Source: CANDOC01 sp965261725 (GTDB lineage Bacteria > Pseudomonadota > Gammaproteobacteria > Pseudomonadales > Endozoicomonadaceae). Taken from it: a stretch of DNA of 64,000 bases. Under the pieces are notes generated by a model. The model was not told where the DNA came from and searched no databases. It saw nothing but the letters and a program-made list of their open reading frames with translations. The position numbers were made by a program, and so were the translations under genes. The stretch spans positions 310,001-374,000 of the forward strand of contig CBDHDU010000002.1 in assembly GCA_965261725.1 (NCBI GenBank), in the 5' to 3' direction. Of the stretch, positions 45,645 through 55,207 are shown piece after piece (the stretch's first letter is position 1; the number at the start of each line of letters is the position of its first letter).

Positions 45645-47642
45645 ATGATGAAAAAATCAACAATAATAAATTTATTAGGTGTTTTTCTGGCTATCTTATT
45701 CATAAGTCAGGTTAGCCACTCTCGTTTATACCCTGGATACTATGTATTCCCAACCCAGGGGATTCATGACAGCCTGTCATTGAAAGTATATTTTCAGCAT
45801 AAAACGCCTGAAATGTCAGACAAGTCAATTTCAACAAGTACACGTAAAGGCATGTACGCAATGTTTTTTGATAGCAGGGTTTTATTTAATGAGTTTCCTT
45901 CGCAAACACCTGCCAGCCATAACTGCTTTTATCTGACGCTGCCACAAAGATCACTCCCGGTTATGAACATAGATGCTGCCCGGACAGAAAATCAGCCAGT
46001 ATATCTTCATAACGCCAGGACTCAGAAAACGATAGGGCTTTATTGGCCTGAAAAATTTTATGATGTTGAACTGGCTGTTCCGGAAAGCCCCCCACAACAT
46101 TATCTGATTGGCGTTCGGGACACCCCCTATGTAAGAGATTTACCCTGTTTTCAAGTTCACATGCACTCTTCTGCTCACCTGAGACAACTAAAAGTATCGC
46201 CTTTAACAGCCACGTTAACTACCACAAGTATTGCTGTATGTATCAACCTTCAGGGAAAGGTCATCATTGCAGATAGCCATGCACCACCAGAAGGATATGC
46301 TGTCGTCATAACGTTATCCGCCCCGGACGCCCCTGTGATTTATTTTGAGTTAATAAAGTGGGCGCTCAATGATATTTGTAACTTATGGATAGCTCTTTAC
46401 AAAGTGGCGACTCAATCAGAATATGAATCTGTAAATGCAGTAAAGGCAGAAAAAGATTTACAAAATTTAATGCTTGAGATTGCCAAAGATTCTTTTCATC
46501 AGAAAGTTTTTACTATTTGGGAAAGAGTAGAATCTGCAGTCTGCTCTATGTACAAGGATCTTGAACTGACAGCGCCCCAGCGAGAATTTTTAAAACCGTA
46601 TTCTCACGTTGCTTATGCTCTGAATTACACGACAGACAGTGCTCCCATACTAGCCTCATTTTCTGAAATCCCCCCACCCATACCCGCAAAGAGCAAAATC
46701 GCGCCTTCCGCCTCAGCACAACAGGTGAAACAAGGAAAAGACCAAAATTTACCACCAAACTATGTTAAGCTTGCTTCTCCAACCAGGACAACTACCGCTT
46801 GCCCTATGCCCTGTGAGACAAAACAAGTCAACTTCGCCAAACTAGAGCATATCCTCTTTATGGCAAGAGCTGATGTGCTTGTATATCAACAATCCGACGC
46901 TAAGGATCAATCAAAAAATCAAATGTGGGGAATCCTCGAGGGTCTTTGCAGTGCTTTTCGGGGTGTAAGAGGCGACTTTTGCGAGCAAACATACTTTCAA
47001 CAAGTTCTAACTTCTTATAATGATGCTCGTAATTCATGGCATGGAACGGCGGCCGGATTTGACCGCCCCCGTCTTCCTGAATATCAAGATAATCAAACAG
47101 CGACAACCGGTCACTTCATACCTATCCCAAAAGCTGTAGTTTCTTCACAAAATTTCGGTTTCCTTCCAAAATCGAAAGATTCAGGCTATCCCCAGACGCC
47201 TCCCACACCTGCACCAATGTTGTCTGCGTCGTCCTGCGACTCAACCCAGAGAGTAATGACACCGGTATTTTTAACACCCCACGATCAGGAAGATGAATGG
47301 GTGCCTGATATGGACTTAGACCCGTCAGGCAGTCATAAGCCTGCTTTCATACCAGCACCAAGCCGACTTTCCACACTTAAGAATGATGTAAAGACTGCAT
47401 TTGAAAATGCACAAACAGCTTGCAAAGATACAAAACAGCGAAGCAGGGGGGGGAAAATCAAGCTGGAGTGTGAGAATAAGCTACACTTCTTACACCTTAG
47501 TGTAGATGCATTAAGAGAAGAAGCCGTCGAGATTAAAACGCTTGAAAGATACACGAAAGAGCTGGATGGTCTTCTTGAAGTCTGGGAAAAAGCATCCACC
47601 CAGGTAATATTGCCACGTACAAAGGACACACATGCCAGGTAA
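45645..47642 (+). CDS. Exported protein of unknown function (665 residues)
   Basis: Not recognised. An N-terminal signal peptide is clear (two Lys, hydrophobic 9-20, cleavage near SHS). The first 190 residues look beta-rich with several Cys; residues about 235-330 are helical; 335-385 and 485-570 are Pro/Ser/Thr-rich linkers (IPPPIPAKSK, TPPTPAPM); the last 90 are helical and Lys/Glu-rich. The gene appears more AT-rich than its argE and pit neighbours, which suits accessory DNA. The upstream 110 bases are shared with divergent argE. The stop codon lies inside a terminator hairpin. Confidence 0.75.
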   Translation: MMKKSTIINLLGVFLAILFISQVSHSRLYPGYYVFPTQGIHDSLSLKVYFQHKTPEMSDKSISTSTRKGMYAMFFDSRVLFNEFPSQTPASHNCFYLTLPQRSLPVMNIDAARTENQPVYLHNARTQKTIGLYWPEKFYDVELAVPESPPQHYLIGVRDTPYVRDLPCFQVHMHSSAHLRQLKVSPLTATLTTTSIAVCINLQGKVIIADSHAPPEGYAVVITLSAPDAPVIYFELIKWALNDICNLWIALYKVATQSEYESVNAVKAEKDLQNLMLEIAKDSFHQKVFTIWERVESAVCSMYKDLELTAPQREFLKPYSHVAYALNYTTDSAPILASFSEIPPPIPAKSKIAPSASAQQVKQGKDQNLPPNYVKLASPTRTTTACPMPCETKQVNFAKLEHILFMARADVLVYQQSDAKDQSKNQMWGILEGLCSAFRGVRGDFCEQTYFQQVLTSYNDARNSWHGTAAGFDRPRLPEYQDNQTATTGHFIPIPKAVVSSQNFGFLPKSKDSGYPQTPPTPAPMLSASSCDSTQRVMTPVFLTPHDQEDEWVPDMDLDPSGSHKPAFIPAPSRLSTLKNDVKTAFENAQTACKDTKQRSRGGKIKLECENKLHFLHLSVDALREEAVEIKTLERYTKELDGLLEVWEKASTQVILPRTKDTHAR

Positions 47643-47659
47643 GTTTTACCTGGCATGTG
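47629..47659. terminator. Bidirectional terminator overlapping the stop codon
   Basis: Perfect 14-base arms CACATGCCAGGTAA and TTACCTGGCATGTG with a 3-base loop. The TAA stop of the upstream gene (47640-47642) is within the left arm, and the convergent phosphate transporter gene ends 13 bases further. Confidence 0.8.
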
Positions 47660-47671
47660 ATATCAGTCACT

Positions 47672-48943
47672 TTATCCAAAAATCCCTTCCAGAATATAGA
47701 AGAACAAAATCGCCAACCCTGCCCCAGCCGGCAGGGTCACAACCCACGAGGCAAAGATTTTACCAATCACCTGCAGGTTCAACGCACCAATACCCCGTGC
47801 CATACCAACACCCAGTACTGCGCCTACAAGCGTATGTGTTGTAGAAACCGGTAAACCTGTACCTGATGCCAGCACAACCGTTGTCGCTGCAGCTAACTCC
47901 GCAGCAAAGCCCCGGCTTGGTGTCAGCTCGGTGATATGTTTACCGATGGTTGCCATTACCCGGTAACCATAAGTTGCCAGACCGATAACAATACCAACAC
48001 CACCCAAGAGCAGCACCCAGGCCGGCATTTCGGCACTCGACGCAATCTCACCTCCGGACATGACAATACTGGCGACAGCAGCCAGAGGCCCTACTGCATT
48101 GGCCACATCGTTCGAACCATGAGCGAATGCCATAGAGCAGGCTGTAAAGATCATCATCAGGCCAAACACTTTCTCTACACTGGAGAAGTGAAACTGTTGA
48201 TCTGCCTGACGATCTTCCTTAACGCGACTCAACATTGCCTTACCAGCAAACATCGTGGCAAACCCAATTCCTGCCGACAGTAAAACGCCCTCGGTATTGG
48301 AAAGCGGTAAGCCAATATGTTTCAGTCCCTTGGTCAGCGTCACCATGGCCATCATAAAGCCCACCAGCATCATATAAATGGGCACATAGCGCTTGGCATT
48401 GCGGAAGGGATGATCTGTATCCAGTATCAACCGCTGAATACTCATGAAGATACAGAAGGCTAACGTCCCCGAGAGCACCGGCGACACGACCCAGCTGGCA
48501 ACAATAGAGCCCACTTTGCCCCAGCTAACCGCATCAAAAGAAATTCCGACAGCAGCAAAACCAACAATTGCACCCACAATGGAGTGCGTGGTCGAGACCG
48601 GCCAGCCGAAATGCGTCGCCACCAGCAACCAGGTTCCGGCCGCTAATAGTGCCGCCAGCATGCCATAAACCAACAACTGCGGGTTTTCCTGTAATAGGGG
48701 CATGGTGGGATCAAGAATCCCCTTGCGTATTGTGGCGGTTACAGAACCACCCGCCAGGTAAGCCCCGGCAAATTCCAGCACGATTGCAATCATGATGGCC
48801 TGACGAACGGTCAGTGCCTTAGACCCAACTGACGTGCCCATGGCATTGGCCACATCATTCGCTCCAACACCCCAGGCCATAAAGAAGCCGAAGGCGCAAG
48901 CGAGAATCAACAGTAGAGTGCCGTGCTCTGCGATAACAGACAT
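47672..48943 (-). CDS. Inorganic phosphate transporter, PiT family
   Basis: 423 residues with about ten helices and the two inverted PHO4 signature repeats, GANDVANAMGTSVGSKALT near residue 27 and GSNDVANAVGPLAA in the second half. VSTTHSIVGAIVGF and VSTTHTLVGAVLGVG mark the two symmetric halves. It takes up phosphate or metal-phosphate with a cation at low affinity. The PhoU-like gene 24 bases upstream is its usual partner. Confidence 0.92.
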   Translation of the reverse strand: MSVIAEHGTLLLILACAFGFFMAWGVGANDVANAMGTSVGSKALTVRQAIMIAIVLEFAGAYLAGGSVTATIRKGILDPTMPLLQENPQLLVYGMLAALLAAGTWLLVATHFGWPVSTTHSIVGAIVGFAAVGISFDAVSWGKVGSIVASWVVSPVLSGTLAFCIFMSIQRLILDTDHPFRNAKRYVPIYMMLVGFMMAMVTLTKGLKHIGLPLSNTEGVLLSAGIGFATMFAGKAMLSRVKEDRQADQQFHFSSVEKVFGLMMIFTACSMAFAHGSNDVANAVGPLAAVASIVMSGGEIASSAEMPAWVLLLGGVGIVIGLATYGYRVMATIGKHITELTPSRGFAAELAAATTVVLASGTGLPVSTTHTLVGAVLGVGMARGIGALNLQVIGKIFASWVVTLPAGAGLAILFFYILEGIFG

Positions 48944-48967
48944 CGTTTATTTACCAGCTCGGAAATT

Positions 48968-49645
48968 TTATCGGGCAAGCGTTAGTTGGAGGTAACTACC
49001 CACTCGGGAGGCTCGATCAGCAAGATCACCCACCCAGTCGATAATTTTATACAGGAAGATAACGTCTACCGGCGGCAGGTCCTGTTCGATGGCAAAAAGA
49101 ATTTTACGCACCTGAACCTGAAGGTCATCAGTATCACTTTCGATACTATCAAGTTCTTCAATCATATGTTCAACCAGATCCACTTCTCGCCCCCGGAAAC
49201 CGGTTTCCAGCAACTCATCCAGTTCGTTCATCGCACGCAGCGCCTGCATGGACGTTTCAATGGAGCGTTGCAGGTATTTCATAAAATCATCGCGGATGGC
49301 TTCGGGGAATTTCATTTCCCGTCCGAGAACCAGACCCGCAATATCTTTTGCACGGTTCGCGACTTTGTCCTGAACCGTTACGATTTCCAGCAAATCGGCA
49401 CGGGGTACCGGTAAGAACAGGCTTTTAGGTAAGGAAAGCCGGACATTCTTTTTAATAACATCCGCTTCTTCTTCCAGCCGACTGATCGTGTGCTGGAGGT
49501 TGGCAGCCAGTTCCCAGTCATCTTCGTAGACAGCCTGAAAAAACGGCAGTAGCTCGGTGGCGCACTCATGCGCCTTGGCAATATGCTTCTGTATCGGGCC
49601 AATGGGAGACCGCCCGAAAACGCTTGACAGCAAGTTGCTCGGCAT
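48968..49645 (-). CDS. DUF47 / PhoU-like phosphate transport regulator
   Basis: 225 residues from the ATG at 49645; an in-frame TTG at 49660 is less likely, since relatives begin MPxN just as here. All-helical TIGR00153/DUF47 protein with FGRSPIGPIQKHIAKAHECATELLPFF, EEEADVIKK and the C-terminal LYKIIDWVGDLADRASRVGS. These proteins accompany PiT transporters and are thought to control them. The two genes form one unit. Confidence 0.92.
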   Translation of the reverse strand: MPSNLLSSVFGRSPIGPIQKHIAKAHECATELLPFFQAVYEDDWELAANLQHTISRLEEEADVIKKNVRLSLPKSLFLPVPRADLLEIVTVQDKVANRAKDIAGLVLGREMKFPEAIRDDFMKYLQRSIETSMQALRAMNELDELLETGFRGREVDLVEHMIEELDSIESDTDDLQVQVRKILFAIEQDLPPVDVIFLYKIIDWVGDLADRASRVGSYLQLTLAR

Positions 49646-49873
49646 GACTTTTTCCGTCAAAAGAAAAGCGCAAGTATATAGACGCCGCTGTCCCTTGCAA
49701 TACCAACAGCTTCATTGGAACCCGTTCAGTTGCGCTTAATATTCAGCCCAATTCGTTCCTGCAAATTGGACTCGTTCAACTCTGGATTTAAAGTACTCTG
49801 GATCAAAGTACTCTGCTTTTACTTTTGCCATCAGTTACTTACATTAGTTCAACTGAATTGGCAGGGTTACAAC

Positions 49874-50512
49874 ATGCATCCGGAAATTGAACTTAAACTT
49901 AAAATCCAGCCTCAGGATATCAACAGACTTGAGGCGTGCGAACTCCTTCAAAAGTATAACAATGGCACGCCCGAACGCCATTTTCTGATATCGACATACT
50001 TCGACACTACAAATCTGGATTTTATCCATAAGCGCATTGCATTACGTATTCGCCGAAAAGGCAAGCAAATAATCCAGACAATTAAATATGATACCGCCAG
50101 TAGCAGCGGTTTAACCAAGCGACCGGAAATCGAGTGGCTGCTGCCATCTCCGCAACCTGACCTGACACTTGCCAGAGATAACCTGCCCGAAGCATTGCAG
50201 CATCTCGATGCTTCAGAGCTGATACCTGTTTTTGAAACCCGCTTTCACCGCACCAGCTATGTTCTGAACTGGCCGGGCTCATCCCCCGCAACAATCGAAG
50301 TGGCTATCGACCATGGCGAAGTCACAACCGGTCAACAGTCAGTCAATCTTTGTGAGCTTGAGCTGGAACTGCTTTCCGGTGAAGAAAACAGTCTCCATGA
50401 GCTACACAACTGTTTGCAGTCGGAATTTCAGCTGGAGCCCTGCGATACCAGCAAAGCCGCACTGGGTTACCAGCTTGCAGCCATGGCCAATACGAGCGCG
50501 GTGCCGATATAA
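49874..50512 (+). CDS. CYTH-domain protein (triphosphate tunnel metalloenzyme)
   Basis: 212 residues from ATG 49874; the frame is open 53 codons upstream but the ExExK motif EIELKLK, which must sit at the N-terminus of the tunnel fold, is at residues 4-10 with this start. Further beta strands carry alternating charged residues (ALRIRRKGKQIIQTIKY, EIEWLL, ELELELLSGE). Bacterial relatives such as YgiF hydrolyse inorganic triphosphate but have a C-terminal CHAD domain, which is absent here. It stands 64 bases before the GspE-like gene. Confidence 0.88.
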   Translation: MHPEIELKLKIQPQDINRLEACELLQKYNNGTPERHFLISTYFDTTNLDFIHKRIALRIRRKGKQIIQTIKYDTASSSGLTKRPEIEWLLPSPQPDLTLARDNLPEALQHLDASELIPVFETRFHRTSYVLNWPGSSPATIEVAIDHGEVTTGQQSVNLCELELELLSGEENSLHELHNCLQSEFQLEPCDTSKAALGYQLAAMANTSAVPI

Positions 50513-50576
50513 ACAAGAAGGCTGACATAACCCGGCCTTTGCTTAAGATTTCAGGTTCAGGGAAGAGCCCGCCACC

Positions 50577-52355
50577 ATGACAGCGACAGACCAAACACCG
50601 CCAGACAGGTTTCTCAGCCTGAACCAGATTATTAATGATCTGGCCAAAGATGGCAGGCTGGCAAGTGATATTGCTGACGAAATTCTGAACCGCCCGCGCC
50701 CGGCAGAGCAGGTAAAACTCCACCCGCTGGAATATCTTGCTTCTCTACAATTATCAGATGCCTCTGCAACCAGCCAGAAACTCGATCTGAATACACTGAC
50801 TCAATGGCTGGCAGAAAAAGCCAGCCAGCCTTTTATTACTATCGACCCGCTCAAGATTGATGTCGCTGAAGTCACCCCAGTCATGTCGCAGGGTTATGCA
50901 TCACGCCACCAGATTCTTGCCGTTGCCGTCACTACAGATGAAATCACTATTGCCAGTGCCCAGCCATGGCATCGCGAGTGGGAAGATAACCTGCGCCATG
51001 TTACTCAGAAAAATATCAAACGAGTTGTAGCTAGCCCTGAGGATATTCGTCGGTTTACCATTGAATTCTATACAATCGCACTGTCAGTTCAGGGAGCTAC
51101 CGGAACCGAAGGTGTTGCAGCCGGTCATATCAATTCCTTTGAACAGTTGCTGGACTTAGGTAGCCAGCCAAACCCGGATGCCAACGATCAGCATGTCGTC
51201 AACATTGTTGACTGGCTGTTGCAGTATGCCTTTGAACAACGTGCCAGCGATATTCATATAGAACCCCGCCGGGAAAAAGGCTCACTGCGATTCCGTATAG
51301 ATGGTGTTTTACACCCCATCTATTCCATGCCAGCCAAAGTGATGGCCGCAATCACCAGCCGTCTGAAAATTCTCGGCCGCATGAATGTGGCAGAAAAACG
51401 CAAACCCCAGGATGGACGTCTGAAAACCCGCAATCCCGACGGCAATGAGGTAGAGCTCCGCCTTTCTACTCTGCCAACCGCCTTCGGGGAAAAGATGGTA
51501 TTACGGATCTTTGATCCGGATGTGCTGATCAAACCGTTTTCTGAACTTGGTTTTTCTCAGGAAGATGACCAGCGCTGGCAGCATATGACCCACCAGCCCA
51601 ATGGCATTGTGCTGGTCACAGGCCCTACCGGGTCAGGTAAAACCACCACACTGTATTCAACCCTCAAAGCGCTGGCATCACCACAGGTGAATATCTGCAC
51701 CGTTGAAGACCCGATTGAAATGGTAGAACCGAGCTTTAACCAGATGCAGGTTCAGCACAATATCGACCTGACCTTTGCCAGTGGCATTCGGGCTCTACTC
51801 CGGCAAGACCCGGATATCATTATGATTGGTGAGATACGCGATCTGGAAACCGCTGAAATGGCGGTTCAGGCAGCTTTAACAGGTCATCTGGTGTTATCAA
51901 CATTGCATACCAATGATGCACCCTCTGCAATCACTCGCATGCTGGAGCTGGGTATCCCGCCTTATCTATTGAATGCGACCTTACTGGGAGTGATGGCTCA
52001 GCGACTAGTACGAACATTGTGTTCCAATTGCAAAACAGCCGTGAAGCCGGATAAAGATATCTGGCAAAAACTGGTCAAACCCTGGTCAGCTCCACGGCCA
52101 TCCAGCATTTACACTTCAACAGGATGCACTCAGTGCCGGGAAACCGGCTATATCGGACGAATGGGTATCTACGAAATCATGCCGTTCAGCGAAACGATCA
52201 AAAAGCTGACTGCCAGCAATCCTGATTTAAACAAAATCAGGTATCAGGCAATGAAAGAGGGCATGCACTCGCTGCGGTTAAGTGGAGCCTATAAGGTGAC
52301 ATCCGGCCATACAACAATCGAAGAAGTGCTTCGAGTCACACCTGACCGAGCCTGA
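50577..52355 (+). CDS. GspE/PilB-family secretion or pilus ATPase
   Basis: 592 residues. N-terminal GspE-II-like domain, then the ATPase with Walker A GPTGSGKT (349-356), Asp box TVEDPIE, Walker B DPDIIMIGEIRD (about 412-423), and His box LTGHLVLSTLHTN. A zinc tetracysteine is formed by Cys483/486 and Cys518/521. Such ATPases drive type IV pilus extension or type II secretion at the inner membrane. Its usual partners (pilC/gspF, pilD, pilins) are not in the window, so which machine it serves cannot be told. Confidence 0.9.
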   Translation: MTATDQTPPDRFLSLNQIINDLAKDGRLASDIADEILNRPRPAEQVKLHPLEYLASLQLSDASATSQKLDLNTLTQWLAEKASQPFITIDPLKIDVAEVTPVMSQGYASRHQILAVAVTTDEITIASAQPWHREWEDNLRHVTQKNIKRVVASPEDIRRFTIEFYTIALSVQGATGTEGVAAGHINSFEQLLDLGSQPNPDANDQHVVNIVDWLLQYAFEQRASDIHIEPRREKGSLRFRIDGVLHPIYSMPAKVMAAITSRLKILGRMNVAEKRKPQDGRLKTRNPDGNEVELRLSTLPTAFGEKMVLRIFDPDVLIKPFSELGFSQEDDQRWQHMTHQPNGIVLVTGPTGSGKTTTLYSTLKALASPQVNICTVEDPIEMVEPSFNQMQVQHNIDLTFASGIRALLRQDPDIIMIGEIRDLETAEMAVQAALTGHLVLSTLHTNDAPSAITRMLELGIPPYLLNATLLGVMAQRLVRTLCSNCKTAVKPDKDIWQKLVKPWSAPRPSSIYTSTGCTQCRETGYIGRMGIYEIMPFSETIKKLTASNPDLNKIRYQAMKEGMHSLRLSGAYKVTSGHTTIEEVLRVTPDRA

Positions 52356-52363
52356 AGCTTCTT

Positions 52364-55108
52364 TTATGCCGCTTCAGGATTTCCTGGTTTTTTAGGTTTT
52401 GTGCCAGTAATAAGATCACTCAACTTGTCTTCAATCTTATTTCCTTGCTCTACAACTCTGGTATGAAAATCAGCAATACCTTCTGCCATGAGTTTTTGTG
52501 CATCTTCTTCATAACGCTGGCGGCGGAGTAGTAGAACAGCGACCTCATAGTCACTCATTTTGGTTTTCAAATGCACATGATGTCCGCCATTGTCGACAAC
52601 CTTCTTTAATTTCTCATGTTTTTTATGCATTTTCTGCAGATTGGTCATGAATTTTTCCATGTTACCCTTACCAACCGTGCGGGCTGTCCCAACCTTTTCA
52701 CGCCCCGTCTGTTCTCGTTGCAGAACCCCGACACCTGTTTTTCCTTTCTTTAACTTCCATCTATTGATTTTTCCATTAATTTTTTCTGAAAGGTTATCCC
52801 CAACATAAAAGACAGCCAGCGCCGCCAGAAAAGCAGGCGTTGGGGCCGGCGAAGCTCCCCGTGCGCCCTGTGCAATAGTGTCCACACTACCGTTTTTTAT
52901 TGCCCTGCCAATCAGTTTGACAAAGTTAACAGCACCCATTTTGACCATTTGCTTACTGTACATTTTGGCCATACCCAAGACGTACTTTGCCCCTCGCTCT
53001 CCTTTTTCCGTGGTACGGTTATATAGCTTTTTCGCCTGGGCTCTTTTATATCCCACTTCGCCTTCTTCCAGCTCAACCTCAACCTGATCCGTTTTCAGCC
53101 TAGGTAATACAGAACCGACCCACTCACGCTGATCGACGCCAATCTGGTACCATTTTTTATGCTTAACCCTGAAGTCGTTAGCCGCATGACTGAATAACGC
53201 AGCAACTTTATCTTTATCAAACTTACCATCGGTCTGATATTTCTCGTTATTCTCAAAGCGCTCTTTCCAGAGTTGATCCAGCTTTACATCCAACTCTGCA
53301 TCCATCCGGGAAATATCCTGAATTGAAGCAACCATCAGTTTTTCATAAGGACTGAATATCTGTCTTAACTGCGCCAGACGATAAACCACGCGATCCTGTG
53401 CTTCTCTGGTTTTTACAGCATGCTCTGGCTTACTGAGATTAACGCGCTTTTGCCCGATTGCATACTGATGAAGCTTTTCTGCCGTCTCATAATCTTTTTC
53501 CAGTTCAGAGTAAGCATTAAAAATATCTGTCATCGCCTTATGGGAGCAGAAGTAGCTGGCATTCTTCAGGAATGCAGCAACCTTTTTCTCATCCATTCCA
53601 GCAGCCAGAAAACGTTTTTTAAGGCTCTCGGCTTCCTGCTGTAGCGCCTGATCATGAAACTGATCCTGATCCAGCTCATAGTCAGCATTCTTCCCCATCG
53701 CATTTTTTTGCTGGGCGCTTTTAATCTGTCTGAATGCCGCGATGCCACCAGACACGGCAACCAGACCACCGACCTGACCGCCCAGCGCAGCGGCAGCACC
53801 AATTCCCCCGGTACTCAAACCGGCAATGACAGTGAATGTAATGGCTTCTGTCGTGAACAATGCCATTTTACGCTTGTTTCTCAGCACCAACCGTTTCAGT
53901 CGGTTTCGCAGATCATGCTTAGGAATATATAAGCTGTTGCCATCAGCAACGGAGCGCATAATGTGGTCAACATCTTCATCATCCAGCACATACTGGCTGG
54001 GGTTAGGCGCATCAAGGCCTGGCTGGATATCTGTCTTATTCGGGAGAATCGCTGCAGGATGAGAGAGACCACTTGTTACAGGTGCATGCCGGGGGTACTG
54101 ATTCCGGTAATCCTGTTTAAATGCCAGCAAGCGTTCAAAGGTAACATCCCTGTCGCCTTTTATTCCTGCCCTTTGCATAAGCCCGTGAACTGCCTGCAGG
54201 GCTTCTTCAGGTTCAAGTGGCTTATGTGTGAGTTCTGTCGCTATAGAAGGAACCAGCCCATCAAAAAAAGGTAAGGGTAATGATTTAAGATGATCTGCCA
54301 GTCGGCTCTCAAGCTGGGATTTTGCCAGATGTCTTTGCTCTAACTGCAACTTGATCAGGTTGGTTAACTGTCGGTTCTCATCCTTAAATCCCAGCTCAGA
54401 AACCATTTTATTTGCAGCTTGCAGAGCCTCATCTGAAGAAAGTTTTTCATCTCCTGATAACGCTCGAACTAACCTTGGTAGAATCACATTCGCGATATGA
54501 TTCTGCTTCATTGAATCAACTCTGGCCTGAGCCACACTTGCAGCCACTTCAGGAGAAACAGCCTCTCCCGACGACAACTGCTCTACATAATGAGGAACCA
54601 GTACATTATTAAGGAAACCTTTCGGGACAGCTTTACCATTTTCAAAAAACTGATAAGCCTGCTGGGCGGGTGTTGACCTTAACGCCATATCCAGTTTTTT
54701 CAGCCGCGCTTCATTCACGGCATGACCACTACTGGATACGGATACGTCACCGTTTACATCCATCCGCATGGCTGCAATACCGGCACCACTCATTGCACAA
54801 GCCACACGGTAGTGATTCTGCTTTTTATCCCCCCCCTGGGAATCGACATGAGCGCAATACCGGTCGAACAGGCTGCTGGCGACTTTATCCTGTGTCGATA
54901 CTCTGCTCTTTTTAACCCGACTGAAGAAAGCACTGATCCGGCTACGAAGACGGACAAACCGCCCGATGAACTTGTTTTCTACTCTGAGATCGCCCTGCTT
55001 GCTGACTTTGGATATCACGCCACCCTTTTCTAGGGCAGCTACAGCACCTCTGGAAAGCACATTGTTATATTGAGGAGAGGCAGCAGCCGCGCGCCCGGAA
55101 ACTGGCAT
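52364..55108 (-). CDS. Large unknown protein with helical repeats and a hydrophobic core (candidate effector)
   Basis: 914 residues, not recognised; no signal peptide. Near residues 164-200, 203-239 and 280-315 three related helical repeats occur with the pattern N-x-[VI]-[LV]-P-x-x-V-x-x-L-[ST] then SxExA (NNVLVPHYVEQLSSGEAVS, ANVILPRLVRALSGDEKLS, DGLVPSIATELTHKPLEP). A glycine-rich hydrophobic segment at about 416-459 could cross or insert in a membrane, and a shorter one lies near 780. The rest is highly charged and helical, with coiled-coil character after 500, and ends in a Pro/Lys tail. Size, charge and lack of homology suggest an effector or translocated toxin, but that is inference. 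It ends 8 bases from the convergent ATPase gene. Confidence 0.75.
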   Translation of the reverse strand: MPVSGRAAAASPQYNNVLSRGAVAALEKGGVISKVSKQGDLRVENKFIGRFVRLRSRISAFFSRVKKSRVSTQDKVASSLFDRYCAHVDSQGGDKKQNHYRVACAMSGAGIAAMRMDVNGDVSVSSSGHAVNEARLKKLDMALRSTPAQQAYQFFENGKAVPKGFLNNVLVPHYVEQLSSGEAVSPEVAASVAQARVDSMKQNHIANVILPRLVRALSGDEKLSSDEALQAANKMVSELGFKDENRQLTNLIKLQLEQRHLAKSQLESRLADHLKSLPLPFFDGLVPSIATELTHKPLEPEEALQAVHGLMQRAGIKGDRDVTFERLLAFKQDYRNQYPRHAPVTSGLSHPAAILPNKTDIQPGLDAPNPSQYVLDDEDVDHIMRSVADGNSLYIPKHDLRNRLKRLVLRNKRKMALFTTEAITFTVIAGLSTGGIGAAAALGGQVGGLVAVSGGIAAFRQIKSAQQKNAMGKNADYELDQDQFHDQALQQEAESLKKRFLAAGMDEKKVAAFLKNASYFCSHKAMTDIFNAYSELEKDYETAEKLHQYAIGQKRVNLSKPEHAVKTREAQDRVVYRLAQLRQIFSPYEKLMVASIQDISRMDAELDVKLDQLWKERFENNEKYQTDGKFDKDKVAALFSHAANDFRVKHKKWYQIGVDQREWVGSVLPRLKTDQVEVELEEGEVGYKRAQAKKLYNRTTEKGERGAKYVLGMAKMYSKQMVKMGAVNFVKLIGRAIKNGSVDTIAQGARGASPAPTPAFLAALAVFYVGDNLSEKINGKINRWKLKKGKTGVGVLQREQTGREKVGTARTVGKGNMEKFMTNLQKMHKKHEKLKKVVDNGGHHVHLKTKMSDYEVAVLLLRRQRYEEDAQKLMAEGIADFHTRVVEQGNKIEDKLSDLITGTKPKKPGNPEAA

Positions 55109-55167
55109 GGTTCAGCAATCCTTTGCTAATCAGGTCTATCCCCTAAGTTTAGGCAGATTTTGACCAA

Positions 55168-55191
55168 CAGGTGATCATCCATGACCACCTG
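55168..55191. terminator. Hairpin after folA
   Basis: CAGGTG and CACCTG outer arms with TCAT/ATGA inner pairs around a one-base mismatch, 16 bases beyond the folA stop. Confidence 0.5.
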
Positions 55192-55207
55192 TACTCCATT
55201 CACGCCA

